Positions 1-12,587 of a DNA stretch of 64,000 nucleotides are shown piece by piece. Numbering within the stretch: the first letter of the stretch is position 1; the number at the start of each line of letters is the position of its first letter. Source of the stretch: Chlorops oryzae (lineage: Eukaryota; Arthropoda; Insecta; Diptera; Chloropidae); NCBI GenBank assembly GCA_020466095.1, contig CM035806.1:57888884-57952883 (forward strand), in the 5' to 3' direction. The position numbers and the translations under genes are program-made. The notes beneath the pieces were generated by a model. That model did no database searches. It had not been told where the DNA came from and saw only the letters and a list, made by a program, of their open reading frames with translations.

Positions 1-287
1 CTACGTGTTTGATAATGATTTTGTTGAGTTACATTCAAAAGATCTTGTACAGTTACATTCAAAGGATCTTGTTCACTTTCTGAAATTGTTTCTGAATCTT
101 CACTACCAGCAGTTACATACGAGTATTCCTCATCGGACAACTCTTCCTCCAGGGCTGCTGGTAGCTCATTTTCATCCACATTACAATCACTTACACTATT
201 ATAAGAGCCAATACATATATTATTATTATTGTTAGTATTATTACTATTAGGACATTCAGTTATTTTTCCAGGGCTTACTATTTTCAT
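1..287 (-). CDS. Unidentified acidic protein, N-terminal part, runs off left edge
   Basis: The - strand is open from an ATG at 287 to the window edge, 95 codons without a stop, and an in-frame TAA lies a few codons upstream of the ATG, so this is a plausible start. The predicted peptide begins MKIVSPGKITECP, has a run of Asn residues, then a strongly acidic Glu/Asp/Ser-rich stretch (LEEELSDEEYSYV), and ends with a short internal repeat in which LNVT occurs twice. This composition is not what random AT-rich DNA gives. It could be the acidic N-terminus of a host protein or of a transposase such as a piggyBac-like one; no domain is visible, and I do not recognise it. Confidence 0.4.
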   Translation of the reverse strand, partial: MKIVSPGKITECPNSNNTNNNNNICIGSYNSVSDCNVDENELPAALEEELSDEEYSYVTAGSEDSETISESEQDPLNVTVQDLLNVTQQNHYQTR

Positions 288-397
288 TTCTGGCAAATTT
301 CTTGACTGTTAATTGTTAACATTTTATTCAAACAAATTTGAACTATCCCCTGTATTACAGGATTTTGCTATGAAACGTCTGTTACGCCTAAAATAAT

Positions 398-1011
398 TAT
401 TATATTTATATTTATATTTATATTTATATTATTTATATTTATATTTATATTTATATTTATATTTATATTTATATTTATATTTATATTTATATTTATATTT
501 ATATTTATATTTATATTTATATTTATATTTATATTTATATTTATATTTATATTTATATTTATATTTATATTTATATTTATATTTATATTTATATTTATAT
601 TTATATTTATATTTATATTTATATTTATATTTATATTTATATTTATATTTATTTTATATTTATATTTATATTTATATTTATATTTATATTTATATTTATA
701 TTATATTTATTTTATATTTATATTTATATTTATATTTTATATTTATATTTATATTTATATTTATATTTATATTTATATTTATATTTATATTTATATTTAT
801 ATTTATATTTATATTTATATTTATATTTATATTTATATTTATATTTTATTTTATATTTATATTTATATTTATATTTATATTTATATTTATATTTATATTT
901 ATATTTATATTTATATTTATATTTATATTTATATTTATATTTATATTTATATTTATATTTATATTTATATTTATATTTATATTTATATTTATATTTATAT
1001 TTATATTTATA
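398..1011. repeat. Hexamer microsatellite (ATATTT)n, about 600 bases
   Basis: An almost pure array of the six-base unit ATATTT fills this stretch, with a handful of interruptions (for example near 651, 701, 737 and 846) where one or two bases are lost or gained. It is a long simple-sequence tract with no coding potential. Its length probably varies between individuals and may be imprecise in an assembly. Confidence 0.97.
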
Positions 1012-1052
1012 CTAGGAGAACCCAGCGAACTTTGTGTCGCTTCGGAAGAAAC

Positions 1053-1373
1053 TACCCAAATAGACAGCTATGATATTCATACAATGATTTCAAGGGATGC
1101 ATGAAAATTGTCGACAATTTGATAACAATTCTAGTCCTCAAAATATGTTTTCAAAACTACATCAAATTGACTTCATTGCACGATCTCATATCATGACATG
1201 AATAATGAATAATATGAGTATGAGGTCAATATGTAACCATATACTGAAATCATAATTTGCTCTCAAGTTGAGCACATTTTGTCCCTCATAAGCAACACAT
1301 ACTTTCAGCATCGTTTGAGTCATGCATGATGTCAAGATGATGCGAATATGTTGTATTTTGTCTATTTGGGTAA
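1053..1373. mobile_element. Possible small MITE with short inverted ends
   Basis: TACCCAAATAGACA at the left is matched by TGTCTATTTGGGTA at the right, about 320 bases apart. No clear target duplication is seen and the inside is non-coding, so this is a tentative call. Confidence 0.35.
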
Positions 1374-1440
1374 TGCGTCATATATCAGCAGCTAAAAATT
1401 TCGAAGAAACATTGTATTGCTAACGTCTCCCACACTCTTC

Positions 1441-1690
1441 CTACGTCTCTATATTCTTCGCCTCCCTTTATGACTCTTTCCCTCTCTCTTTCACTCTCTC
1501 TACCTCTTTTTCCCACTCTTCCCCTCTCTCTCCCACTCTCTTGCTCTGCCTCTCACTTTCTCTCACTCATTCACTCTCACATTCTCTGTCTTCCTCTATC
1601 TTCCTCGGTCTTCCTGTGTCATCCTCTGTCTCTTTCTCCATCTAGTCCTCTTTATCCACCTCTCCAATTGTCCCTCTCTCTTCTTTTTTC
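1441..1690. repeat. CT-rich low-complexity tract
   Basis: A polypyrimidine stretch of CTCTCC/CTCTTC type, interrupted by single A or G bases. The open frame through it encodes only Ser/Leu/Pro runs and is an artefact of composition. Confidence 0.9.
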
Positions 1691-2065
1691 CATTTACGTT
1701 CCAAGATACATTATTTTCTTTCCAAAAATCATATATGTATTTCTTCCAGTTCAATGTATTTGGATTTTAATTTTTTATTTATATTTTTTTCAATATTTGT
1801 TCTTATAGGCTATGACTATGTGATCAATATTTCTTAAAAACATGTTTAAGAGTGAATAAAAATGTATAAACAGTGTTTTTTTCTTTATCTCACGAACCAA
1901 TACGCACACGCATAAAAATGATATACAATCCTTCGTGTTGACAGTACCTACCCCACGCAATTTACAGAATTGAATTTTCCTCAGCCGTTTCTTCAAACAT
2001 TCGTCACAAACAGAAACTGGGGTTATTTTTATATATAAAGATTTATATTTATACTATATATATAT

Positions 2066-2639
2066 CAGGGACTGAAAATAACAGTTTCGATGTTTTTCAA
2101 AATTTTAAAAAGCAGCACCAAAAAATTTACACACAGGAATAATTTTGATACCATTGTAATCCTCAGGCCATTCTCTATGAGATTCTCGGATGCCTTTTAT
2201 TTCTTTAGCTTTTTTCAAAAAAGTCTAATACTAACTAATAAGTAAAGACTTTTAGTTTTTCATTTAAATGATAACTGTTAAACTGAGAAAAATATTTTTT
2301 TACCAAAAATAAAAGTATTTGCGAGATAAAACTTCAACCATTTATCCTACTAAAATAAAATTGGTACCAATCGATAGGTTAAAACTTGTAGTATCCAAGA
2401 ATTTACAACCTATCGATTGGTACCAAATTTCTTAAAATTGGATAAATGGTTGAATTTTTATCTCGCAAAGACTTTTATTTTTTATTAAAAAATTTTTGTC
2501 TCAGCTTAAAAGTTTTCGTTTGACTAGAAACATAAAAGTCAATATTTAACAGTAAAATTTTTTCAAATAAAATAAAAGTAAAAAATTTTCTGTTTTTGTT
2601 AAACTTTTATCATAAAAGCTATAACTGTTACGGTCCCAG
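2066..2639. mobile_element. Fold-back MITE, hAT-like ends, about 570 bases
   Basis: The two halves are imperfect inverted copies. The outer ends read CAGGGACTGAAAATAACAG on the left and, in reverse complement, CTGGGACCGTAACAG on the right, and each is flanked by TATATATA. The inner arms contain a near-perfect palindrome with AATTGGTACCAATCGATAGG on one side and its complement on the other. The CAGGG start and the 8-base AT flanks suggest a hAT-type element, but the flank is simple sequence, so family assignment is inference. Confidence 0.6.
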
Positions 2640-2929
2640 ATATATATATTTCATTATACAGGCCGTCTACTTTGGCGCTTTGAAACCAGAACTAAAACAG
2701 GCGACAGCTGCGTTAAATATTGTTTTTAAAAATCGTGTCTTAAAAATAAATAAACAAAGTAACTAACTAAATATAATAATGGAGAACAATGCAAAAGGTT
2801 TGCGCAGCAATAAAAAAATTTAAAAAAAGACATTTGTTGTGAAATAGGTTCAAAAATTGGTGATTTGGGCAATATGTTTTTAGAGTAAAAAAAATTTAAA
2901 GTTTGTGTTCGTTCTGTGGAGTAAAAGTT

Positions 2930-3370
2930 TTTGTATTGCGCTGTATTGTTGCTAAATTCAGTGTCAGGTGAAAGCCAACAATGTGCTCTTTATAATGGCA
3001 AATGTAGCTTTTGCCCGTTTTTACCCCATTTGAATATATTCTTAATTTTTAGCAACCGTTCAATTGCAAATAGAAGAAAATATTCAAGTTTGGTTGGGGA
3101 GACAGGGTGTGGTGGGCATGGCCGATTTGGATGAATTTTTCGGGATGTGTTCCTAGTTTTAAATGTAAGCTCCGTGCAAAATTTCAAGCCATTCAGGGAA
3201 AAGAAAAAAGGTTTATACGAAACATTTGTTTTGGATTGTATGGGCGGTGGGTGGTAGGCGTGTCATATGCATATTTTTTTAAATTTTTTTAAGAGAAGCC
3301 ATCATATAAAGTTTGAGCGAAATATCTTGTGTCTACGAGTTAATGGCAAAAATTTGGATTTGGGACCATA
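2930..3370 (+). mobile_element. Helitron/DINE-like dispersed repeat, one internal unit
   Basis: This segment closely matches 45.86-46.39 kb in the same orientation, sharing phrases such as ATTGTATGGGCGGT and GAGCGAAATATCTTGTGTC. Here there is one copy of the roughly 145-base internal unit containing GGCCGATTTGGATGAATTTT; the other locus has two. GGGCGTGGC-type words are typical of DINE-1-like repeats in flies (family assignment from general knowledge). A fold-back element interrupts it at its right end. Confidence 0.6.
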
Positions 3371-3371
3371 T

Positions 3372-4024
3372 TGCAATGTTTCGAATAAAAAAATTGTTTT
3401 CCAAAAAAGAAATAAGTAGTAACGATTTCTATAGAAAATTTATTGAGCTATTCAAGGATGCTAAAAATATCAAAATATACTACGGTTATACGTCTGCCTT
3501 AATTGCAAATTAAAATATTGCAAATAGCAAATTTCCCCATATAAACGATGACTTACAATTTTAATTGCAATTAACTAAGTTTCAAAAACAAGTTTTGAAT
3601 AACGAAACTAATGGCAATAAAACTTTTGGTGCTACCACTATTTTTCAACAATTTATCTGGTTTTGGCGATCTGGCACCGCTAACGTATGTTTAATTGCTA
3701 AATTCAAAGTGCTGAAATAAAAACGAAAAAAGAAATGTTGTCCAACATTTCAACACTTTTCTTATAACCTCAAAAACATATGTTTTCTATAATTGCTACC
3801 ATATTATTCTATATTTAGCATCAGGCAGCACTGAAACGTAAAATTAGTTCGGAAAAAACTGCACGAGTTCACTATTTGAAATTTATTTTTAATTGCAAAT
3901 AGCTGACGTATAAACATAGTAAACGATAGATTGTTTTTGCATCCTTGAAAAGCTCAATAAATTTTCTATAGAAAGTGCTACTATTTATTTTTTGGAAATC
4001 TTTTTTTTATTCGAAACATTGCAT
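3372..4024. mobile_element. Fold-back element with arms of about 140 bases
   Basis: TGCAATGTTTCGAATAAAA at the left is answered by TTTTATTCGAAACATTGCA at the right. The inverted similarity continues inward for about 140 bases, including TTTCTATAGAAAATTTATTG and CAAGGATGC on both arms. The core is non-coding. It sits at the broken right end of the Helitron-like repeat and so probably inserted into it. Confidence 0.65.
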
Positions 4025-4888
4025 GGAAAAAAACGTATTTTTCATTTCGCCAATTCTTAAAAGTATTTTTTCGAAAACTAACGGTGATATGGGCCAAAAT
4101 TCTTTTTAATGCCTACATTTTGGTCTCTGTCAATGGAATTCAGTTTTCATGAAGGAGCAAACCTAATTACAGGAGATTTCCGATTTAACGAGCTCAATGT
4201 TGCCAGCACTTCTCGTTAAATCGAATTTATCGTTAAATTGACTACCATCATACAATCATTTTTTTCTTATTGTAAGAGATTAAAATTATAAATTGGGCTT
4301 ATAAACAATTCCGAAACATTAAAAATAAAATCTAAAATTTTCCCTACGAAAAAAAATGAAAGAATCAAGAATTTCGTAAGCGTCAAAGAAGGGGGAGGGG
4401 TTTGAGAAATCTTTTGCTTGATTACATGGCGAGTCTGATTTATACCAGACCCGTACCAATCCAACTTCCCGCACTCTAGCTAATTTGAGGTCGCTTATTT
4501 CGAATATGTAATCAGATTTACTGTAACTATTATCATTTTTTATAAAATCGCGTTTGAATTGTCAATTTTCTCCTTTTTTGAATGTTTCTAAAAATATGAA
4601 AACTTCCAAACATATTAAAAAATATTTTTTTTTTTATCAATATTTGAACCTTTTTTATTTCATAAAAGTCGATTTTTGTTTGAAGTGTGTTTTACTTTTA
4701 AGCAGACAATTATTTTTGTGAGGGCATGTTTGCCCCTAAAAGATGCTACATTTTTTACAATTTAAGAGTTTTTGCTTAATAAAAGATATATTTTGTATGA
4801 TGCTGAAAGGAGTATGGATATTTAATATTTCTTTATGCTTTATGAATTATTTTTACATCTTATTCCTTAATAATTTTTTTAGTCGTCT

Positions 4889-5575
4889 ATATTAGGTGTA
4901 GTAAAAAGAAATCCATTATTTTTGCATTAAATTGAGGGCTTTATTTAAGATAGTTAGAATGACCCGATTTAGGTCAAATATGCGCCGTTTTGTTCGATAA
5001 CTTGTTGCCATTTTAAAGGTAATTTCATTATGCCTCTCTCATAGAAGCCCTCGTTCCTATTAGCAAAAAATTGAGACAGTCGAATTTCAGAAGCCTCTCT
5101 TGAAGCGAATGTTTCACCAGCAAAATTGTTCGCCATGGACAGGAACAGATGGTAATCACTTGGTGCCAGGTCCGGACTATAAGGTGGATGCAGAAGAACC
5201 TCCCAACTAAACTCCCGGAGCTTCTGGCGAGTCACTATCGATGTGTGTGGCCTGGCGTTGTCCTGATGGAACACAATTCCTCTCCTATTGGCCAAAGCTG
5301 GCCGCTTATGGGCGATTGCTTCCTTCAGACGGTCCAATTGTTGACAGTAGAGTTCCGAGTTAAGAGTTTTGCCGTATGGGAGCAGCTCATAGGAGATAAT
5401 TCCCTGCCAATCCCACCAAACACACAGCAAAACCTTCCTGGCCGTCAATCCTGGCTTGGCCACCGTTTCCGCCGGTTCACCGTGTTTCGACCACGACCGT
5501 TTTCGCTTGACGTTGTCGTAAGTGACCCACTTTTCATCACCAGTCACCAACTACGAATGAAACTTCGTCGATGAA
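4889..5575 (-). pseudogene. mariner transposase, 3' part, dead copy
   Basis: The frame from 5550 down to 4969 encodes the C-terminal two-thirds of a mariner transposase. Visible are the first catalytic block VTGDEKWVTYDN, the second HQDNARPHTS, and the third PYSPDLAPSDYHLF with the DD34D-type Asp and the family signature. The N-terminal DNA-binding part is absent: upstream of VTGDEKW the frame meets a stop and the homology fades by about 5575. The inverted end TATTAGGTGTAGTAAAAAG remains at 4889-4907, but no partner was found. The enzyme would cut and paste DNA at TA sites; this copy cannot be active. Confidence 0.9.
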
Positions 5576-5636
5576 CTTGTTGCAATATTTTATTTTCCTT
5601 TTAGCTGATATATAAGGATCTGATGAAATCAGCATA

Positions 5637-5886
5637 TCGCACACCCTCTTCTAAGGTGACACAACTCAAAATTTCTCATTGTTCAGAAAACGCAAAAACC
5701 AAAATGCGTCGCAGTGTCAATCAAAGCAAGAAGAAAGGCATTGACGGGGTATTTCAACTTTTTTCAACTAACCAAAACGGTATAGAATTTTTCGTGCAGG
5801 TAGAGAGGTGAACTATCAGCAAGTTCCATATGTTAACTCAAAATTGACGATTTTTGAGTTGTGTCACCTTAGAAGAGAGTGTGCGA
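5637..5886. mobile_element. TA-flanked MITE, 250 bases
   Basis: Inverted ends begin TCGCACAC and share CTCTTCTAAGGTGACACAAC and several further bases, about 37 in all with one mismatch. TA lies immediately outside both ends, the target preferred by Tc1/mariner elements. The inside is non-coding. It lies about 60 bases from the truncated mariner, but its ends do not match that element, so a different transposase must have moved it. Confidence 0.8.
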
Positions 5887-5889
5887 TAT

Positions 5890-8196
5890 GAACTATCAAA
5901 TCCTTGTTGGTGCTTTCTCTGAAAATTTTTCGAGTATGCTTCAAACGGGCATAACTGACATTTTAGGAAATATTATTATTTAAAGAGTTTTTAATATTAC
6001 TTTTATGAACGCACTTAACGAAAAAGCGAAAGCATAAAACATAAACAAATGAAAACACTATTAATAAAAACAAGTATTTTCTATTATACTTATACTTAGC
6101 ATTAATATTTACACTTAAAATACACTAAATTGCAAAAGATTATAACCACGTCATATTTCCAGTTTTTTTTTTTTTATATTTATTTTATTTTATAATTTTC
6201 TCCACCCCTGTTTCACATATGTATATATAATTTCTTGCAATACTTTTAAAAATTTCAAAATTGCACAATTTGCCCGTTCCGGAGTTATCTTGACGAATAC
6301 GCCAAACTCCAAAAAATTAGACAAGACCATTTTCCGTTGTGAATTTCTTATATCTATCGACCTGCTCAATACCCACTCCCCAATCCCTTATGGTTTCTAA
6401 GATAATAAATTTTAATCGAAATCGGGCATCAAACATTTTTTCGATTCTTTTGGGTTTGGGCTGGTTCAATAGATCCGTACGTTTCATTTTTCCCCTTAAT
6501 TTTTTTGGGTAATGCTTTATAAAAGAAACGTTATTTTCATAAATGTAACTAAAGCAATTTTTTATAAAAATTGTTTAAAATTAAAATTAAATTTCCTAAA
6601 AATATGTTTTTTGGAGATACGTGTAGATAACTCCGGACCGACGATATGTAAACGATCTTTATTTAATGCGTGCCACTGTATGCAAAAAAACCGGTATTAA
6701 TTATATTGTTTCCAATTGAGCGTGGGATAAATAAATGTTATAAGAATATAGCAATAAAGCTGAAAATAACATCTCCTCTTTGTGTATTCTTCTTCTTTTT
6801 TTTTTTACATGCAAACCTTAAAGAGGCTCTCACACTGCTTTTCGTTCATACAGGACTGAAAATGCGCCTTTGGGGCAAGTTTCAAATTTGTATATCTCAG
6901 CTTTAGGTGAAAGAGGAATACCATTTATGAAAGCTCATAAATTGTTCTAAAAAATATATAAAAATTAAAAAGGAGTTTATGGGTGTTTTTTTTTTTTTAA
7001 TTTGCTTCTAAACTTCCGACTTTTTTGGTATTTTAGTATCATTTATGCAATATTTGAAGCCACCTAAAAGAAAAAATTTATTTATTTATTCGGTTAAATA
7101 AAATTAATTTTTTTATTTAAGTTTTATGAAAAATACGAAAAAAATTTGATTCAATAACTTAAAAATGTATTTACTAGAAAACTTTTTGCTAAAAAAATTA
7201 GGTAAAAAACCTTAACTTTGAAGAGCTGTAGCATCCACCAAAATAATTAGTTCATAGAGATATTTTGGATCTCTTTTAATCAAAGTATTTCCTTTACAAT
7301 GATACCAAATTTGCCAGGCTTTGCTGCCATAAAGTTTTCGATTTTTGTGCACGGGACGAAGCACTGTGCGTCGTCTCGAACTAACATAGTACTGTAATAG
7401 CTATTAAGGGGCGAAGCGACGGCGACGACGACATCGTTGTTAACTTGTCGGCGACGATTGACACGACTATCATAATAGGGCCGATAAGTTTTCTTCAAAA
7501 ACAATAATTTAAGTTGCTCGTATATGAGGATATCGATTATGAGGATAATCATGAAAATTAGCGAAGATAATGATGATAATTTTGAAGAGAATGATGATGA
7601 TTAAAAATATATAATGGCAGTGATTACGATTACGTTAGTATAAATGTAGACTAATTTGGCGATAAAAAAAAGGGTGAAGAAAAATGAAACTAATATTATT
7701 ATATATGTATATATTTTGGGTGGGTAAAATTTTTCTCAAATTTTTAAATTGGATTTGTGTAGATGTAGAAAATAAGTGTGCCAAAATTTGTTTTTCTGAG
7801 GAGAACAACGATACAGTTATGAGCAAATTTCGAATGGGGACGGTTATCCCCATGGGAACGGGCGTGTCAGTGGCCTGATTTAATCAATATTCGGTTTGAA
7901 GCATACAATCACTTCAGACTACACGTGTGCCAAACTTCAGGTCTCTAGCTCAACTCGTTTAATTAATCGCTTGAATCGGGGTCAAATACCCCACTGTGCG
8001 CAGTGTTTCGTCAGCTGTTTGCACATAATTCTTTGTTTTTCAATGCATCAACGTTAATAAAAAGGCTTTCCTTCATTTGCCAACTGTCCTAGGTTTGTTC
8101 CACCGCAACTCAAAAAACGCGGAAGGTGTGCTTTGTGCTTGGTTGAAAAAGCTTATTGCAAGGAAAATAAAACTTATCCAATGCGTTGTGTGTGCC

Positions 8197-8229
<33 letters not shown>

Positions 8230-10980
8230 GCAAATAAAAACAGCACGGAATGTAGTTCAAATGCTTAAAATGTCTCTAAAAACAAAATTTAACTAACGTG
8301 AAATAAGTTTGATTTTTAACATAAGTCTACAGTTAAATGTGAATTCACTTTCATCATTTGGGAACCTGCTGGCATAGCTTTTGAATTCATTCAAGAACAA
8401 TCATTAAATAGGGCCATACATGTAACACAAAATAGCATATTCAGTTTTCGTTCGATGAGCATAACGGGCTTCTCAAACAGTATGTCAGTATGTCTGTCAA
8501 AAGGAAAACTAAAGTAACTGCTTATAAGGGAGAAATTTCACGCTGAAAACGAAATTGTATTGATTTTGCTCACGTCCTGACAACTAATTTTCCACAATGA
8601 GCTTAATGGGTTAATTTTTAAGGGTATCTCCAGCATCAGAGTCTGCAATTAAATTATCAAACATGCTCTAAAATCTTAAATTGGATAAAATTTCAATTTT
8701 AAGCATATTTGAATGCTATCAACCAAAAAGCTAAAATTGAAATTCAACGGAATTTGGCATATAAGTTTCTGTAAGAAACCTAAGCGCCGTCTATACAAAC
8801 TTATCTGCCCAGTTTTAAGGGTACTTTAAGCACTAGCGTCTGAAGTGCAGTGTGAAGAATCATAGAAATGGTCTAGCATATCAAATTTTCGGGGTATTTT
8901 GTTGTTTGAACTGGTCTCATAGACTATAATGTTGTATAAAAATGTGTATAGGGTTCTTTTATGCCAAAGATAATCTTCTGAATAGGTTTCTTGAATATCT
9001 TGGACGGTCACAAGCATGTTTTAGAAACAGATTTAAACGAATATAGGCCTTCATTTATGTATTTCAGCTAAATGTGAATAAAAATATTAATATGCAGTGG
9101 CCAAATTTCGTGAGGTTTTTCAGGTATTTCGAATACTTTGAAAATAATTTATTATATACACGGTTTATATCAATGTCATGTGTCATGCTTCCCAACTAAG
9201 AAGGATACGGATGTTTAGGTTTTCATGAGGGATCCCAGCAGGAAAAGTCCCGGTGAAACCATCAATGATTTCAGCATGACATAAGAGCCGCGACTCCTCC
9301 TGTTTCTACACCAACTTTCTAATGAAATTTACACACAAGCGGCATTGGCCGTCATGAGAGGACATGTCACCAGTTGGTCATCGAAATTGGAGTGGATACC
9401 TCCTGTTTCGCAAGAAAATGTCATCGTTCGGGAGTGATACGAAATGAAAATGAAACACGGTTTTGTGTTTTGTTTTTGTTCTTTTATTTTTTGTTTTCTT
9501 TTTTGTCATGGGAATTGCGATGAATAACACCTTTTCTCGATGACAATGTCATTAGAATTTAGAAGTACTCTAACTTTCCCCTTGACATCATCGGTGAAAA
9601 CATTAATGAATTTTTCCTCTATGCGAAAAAGTCCGGCTGGGATAGTTAAGGGATAGCGGAATAAATATGTATTAGTGAAATCCGAAGAGGAACGCAGTTT
9701 GAGCTGAATTCAAAATTGTATTGATTTTTCTCACGTCCTAACGACTTGTTTGCATGAGGGCAAAGCATTGGCGTGCATGAGGGACGAGTTCTTCAGACGA
9801 AACGAGTTGGCGCAGGATTCTTTGCGCATTCGGTGACAAACACGTGAAAATCTCTTCCATTAATTTATTGGATATTTCCAAATTTTTAGCCATGAAATAA
9901 CAAACAGTTCATGTTAAAAGTATTTTTCATCAACACTCTTTTTCTTTTTTGAAAGTTATTAGAAATCTTAATATATGAAAAATCATCAGCCCACCAAACT
10001 TTACTTTTATGCTAGTGAAGCTACTAATGGCTTAAAGCTCGTGAAACATTGGGCTTTATGATATAATCAAACATCGTAAATGTTGTCGATAGAACTAGAA
10101 CATGCACTCAGAGAAAAAATCCCGTAAAATCTATGCGAATCCCATTGCTCCAATGGTTTTTTACGATTAAAATTAGTCAATGTGACTTGAACCATAACCG
10201 CAATAGTTTTGAAGTAGTTATTATAGTAGTACATTTGTACTATTGTTATAATAGTCTTACAGTTTTAATTTAATAGCATGTCTTATTAAAAATCAATAAG
10301 TTGTACTATTAAACCGACATATCCTATTGAAAATCAATATGAAGATCCTATTTATACAAATATACTTTAATACAACAAGGAAGGAAAGATTTTCTATTAA
10401 GTGTGTCCTATGAATTGAATATGAAATGACTAATAAACAAAATATCGACTTCATTTAAAAATATTTTGCGGTTCATAAGTCACAAAAGCATATGCCAGCA
10501 TAGAATTATGGTGAAAGTGTTCTATCTACTTCTTCATTTTTCAAGGGTCATCTCATCGATGGAAATTCAATACATTTTTCTTTATAAAAATATTTTTTTC
10601 TCACAGACAAAACAGATGCAGACGGATAATTCTAATGCCGCCAATCGAAAAACATAGCGGAACGTGAAATCATAAATCAACCGGATAAATCATATTAAAT
10701 TAATAGTTGCTTCTGATTATTTTAATGATGTGTACCATATTTCAAATAATATTAGCAATGTTATTGAATTAATATGCAAATAACATTAAACTAATCGAAT
10801 CTCACATTGAACTAATGGTATCGATGCCATTGAAAATTAATGGTATTGTACTATTAACGGTAAAATACTATTAAACATATCGTATTTCTTATTAAACTAA
10901 TAATGTGTGTCCTATTAATAATAATAATTTCAAAACTATTGTAATAATAACCCGAAAACCATTGATTTCATTAGAAAACA
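5890..10980. other. Intergenic AT-rich DNA, no gene seen
   Basis: I see no convincing gene here. It holds a 28-base poly(A) tract at 8197-8224, a weak inverted pair containing AGTTATCT near 6282 and 6625, a repeated phrase (TTGTATTGATTTTGCTCACG at about 8555, with a one-base variant at about 9719), and from about 10140 to 10965 an AT-rich block full of CTATTAA/TTAATAG words bounded by inverted CAATGGTTTT and AAAACCATTG, possibly an old MITE. Confidence 0.5.
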
Positions 10981-10984
10981 ATTG

Positions 10985-11707
10985 CTATAGCCAGCGTAAG
11001 CGGGGTATATTAGTTTTGTGCAAATCTTGTAACAGCCAGAACTAAGCTCCGAAGATATAGACATATATGTATATTCTTGATCAGGATCAGGTCCGTCCGT
11101 CTGTCCGTCCGTCTGTGTCCGGATCTCCTCCGAAACGGCTGGACCAACTAAGTCGAAATTTGGCACACATGTATATCAGGATTCGAGCATGATCCTAAGT
11201 AAAAATGGGAGACATCCGCCCAATGCCACACCCACAAATGAATTTAATGTGTTTTCAGTAAAATGCTTGTAACTTGCGAACCACTCAACACATTTCATTG
11301 ATATTTGGCGTACTGGTAAGCTACGTAAAGGGACATATCCTGAATAAAAATGGACGCCGTCCTCCTCGAGCCACGCTCACAAATAAGCCCACAAATAAGG
11401 GTTTATCGTAGCTTGTGAAGTAAAAGGCGTAGAAGCTTCAAATTAACAACATAGGTTCACCAAGGCGAATGAAAGGTGTAGAAAAAAAATTTATGTGGCC
11501 CGCCCACTGCCACGCCCACAAATGGAGATTTTTCGTAACTTCCGAAGTAAGAGGCGTAGAAGCTTCAAATTTGCAACATAGGAAAAAATTTATGTGGCCC
11601 GCCGACTGCCACGCCCACGAATGGAGAGGCAAAACATAGTGCGCCAATAATGTCGGGACGCTGGGTATTTCAAAGTCGGGCTTGACCGACTTTAGCTTTC
11701 TTACTTG
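10985..11707 (+). mobile_element. Helitron/DINE-1-like repeat with internal tandem units
   Basis: It starts near AGCGGGGTATATTAGTTTTG, contains the TTGATCAGGATCAGGTCCGT and GTCCGTCCGTCTGT phrases common in fly DINE-1-type repeats, and ends in CCGACTTTAGCTTTCTTACT. Its right half holds two units of roughly 120 bases sharing GGCGTAGAAGCTTCAAATT, TTTATGTGGCCCGCC and CTGCCACGCCCAC. It is non-coding. A second, diverged copy lies at 12880-13290. Confidence 0.7.
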
Positions 11708-11709
11708 TT

Positions 11710-12490
11710 TATATTATTTGTGTTCAAGTTGGAAAAGTGTTGCAGGAGCTGTAGACGATTGAGATTGAAGGGAAATGTGCCAACCTAAAAGAAAAGTAAT
11801 AGATGGTGACGCTGATCATTTCTAAATACATTTTGTATGATCTATCTCGACTGGTTCTTGGTGTAACAAACAACGACACAAACGCAATATACCCTCGGCA
11901 CAGAGCGTGTCGGGTATAAAAAGTCCGGCCGCTCCAATAAGAGTTTATAAAGCGGCATTACGAAAAATTCCGAACAATTGTGGAGCTTTGATTTAAAAAA
12001 AAGCAAACAAGCAGAAACACTATGATGATTCGAAGATGATAAAAGCTTCAAATTTCGACAATGCGTGATTTTCTAATGATATAAAATTCACCAAGAGTTC
12101 TTTTTAAAATGAAAATTGTACGTTCGGAAATCGATATTTTGTGCTTATTGGCAAGGGCGAAAATGCTTGCAGATTACGGTTTGTAATGCAGTGTATTTTA
12201 TTTGAGGTGTATGCAGCCTTCATGTTAACATACACAATTAGTATCAGCTCAACGGGCAATCGTTCGACACTGACGTCAACATTTTTCATACAGCGCAGTC
12301 TAGTTAATTGAATTTTGTTCATTTTGCTTGCATAAAATTTTTCGTGGTAGTAAAAACGCGAACCTCGCTGATATCCCGCGGAGTTAAATTTTCAATATCT
12401 TTACCGACTGGTCATTCCATTGATCTATTAAGGTTATGCTTCTCGCTTAGTATAGATGGTGCATTTCTTCTCTCCTTCTTTCTTCGATAG
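11710..12490. other. Sequence upstream of the first recognised rdgC exon
   Basis: No other gene is seen. It should contain the 5' untranslated region or an upstream intron of rdgC, but I see no convincing TATA box or initiator, so I do not place a promoter. A TAG stop ends immediately before the ATG at 12491. Confidence 0.4.
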
Positions 12491-12587
12491 ATGGATTCGG
12501 AACGCAGTTTATTTAAAAAGCTTAAAAATAATTTGAAAATGCTTGGATGCGTGGGTGGCAGGCAAAAAAAAACAAGTCCAATAAATG
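12491..12587 (+). CDS. rdgC: rdgC exon 1 (start, residues 1-32)
   Basis: An ATG directly follows an in-frame TAG. The basic leader MDSERSLFKKLKNNLK is followed by MLGCVGGRQKK, a Gly-Cys motif that could be lipidated. The donor GTTCGT is weak, but it is the only nearby one that gives the phase (1) needed by exon 2. This exon would define a long isoform; a shorter product could start at the ATG in exon 2. Confidence 0.7.

Noticed and set aside
1470..1808. 112-codon open frame
   Set aside because: Lies in a CT-rich low-complexity tract and encodes Ser/Leu/Pro runs only.
5149..5574. 141-codon frame on + strand
   Set aside because: Antisense shadow of the mariner transposase on the - strand.
7280..7552. 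90-codon frame on - strand
   Set aside because: No domain, no repeat copy and no gene context; probably chance.
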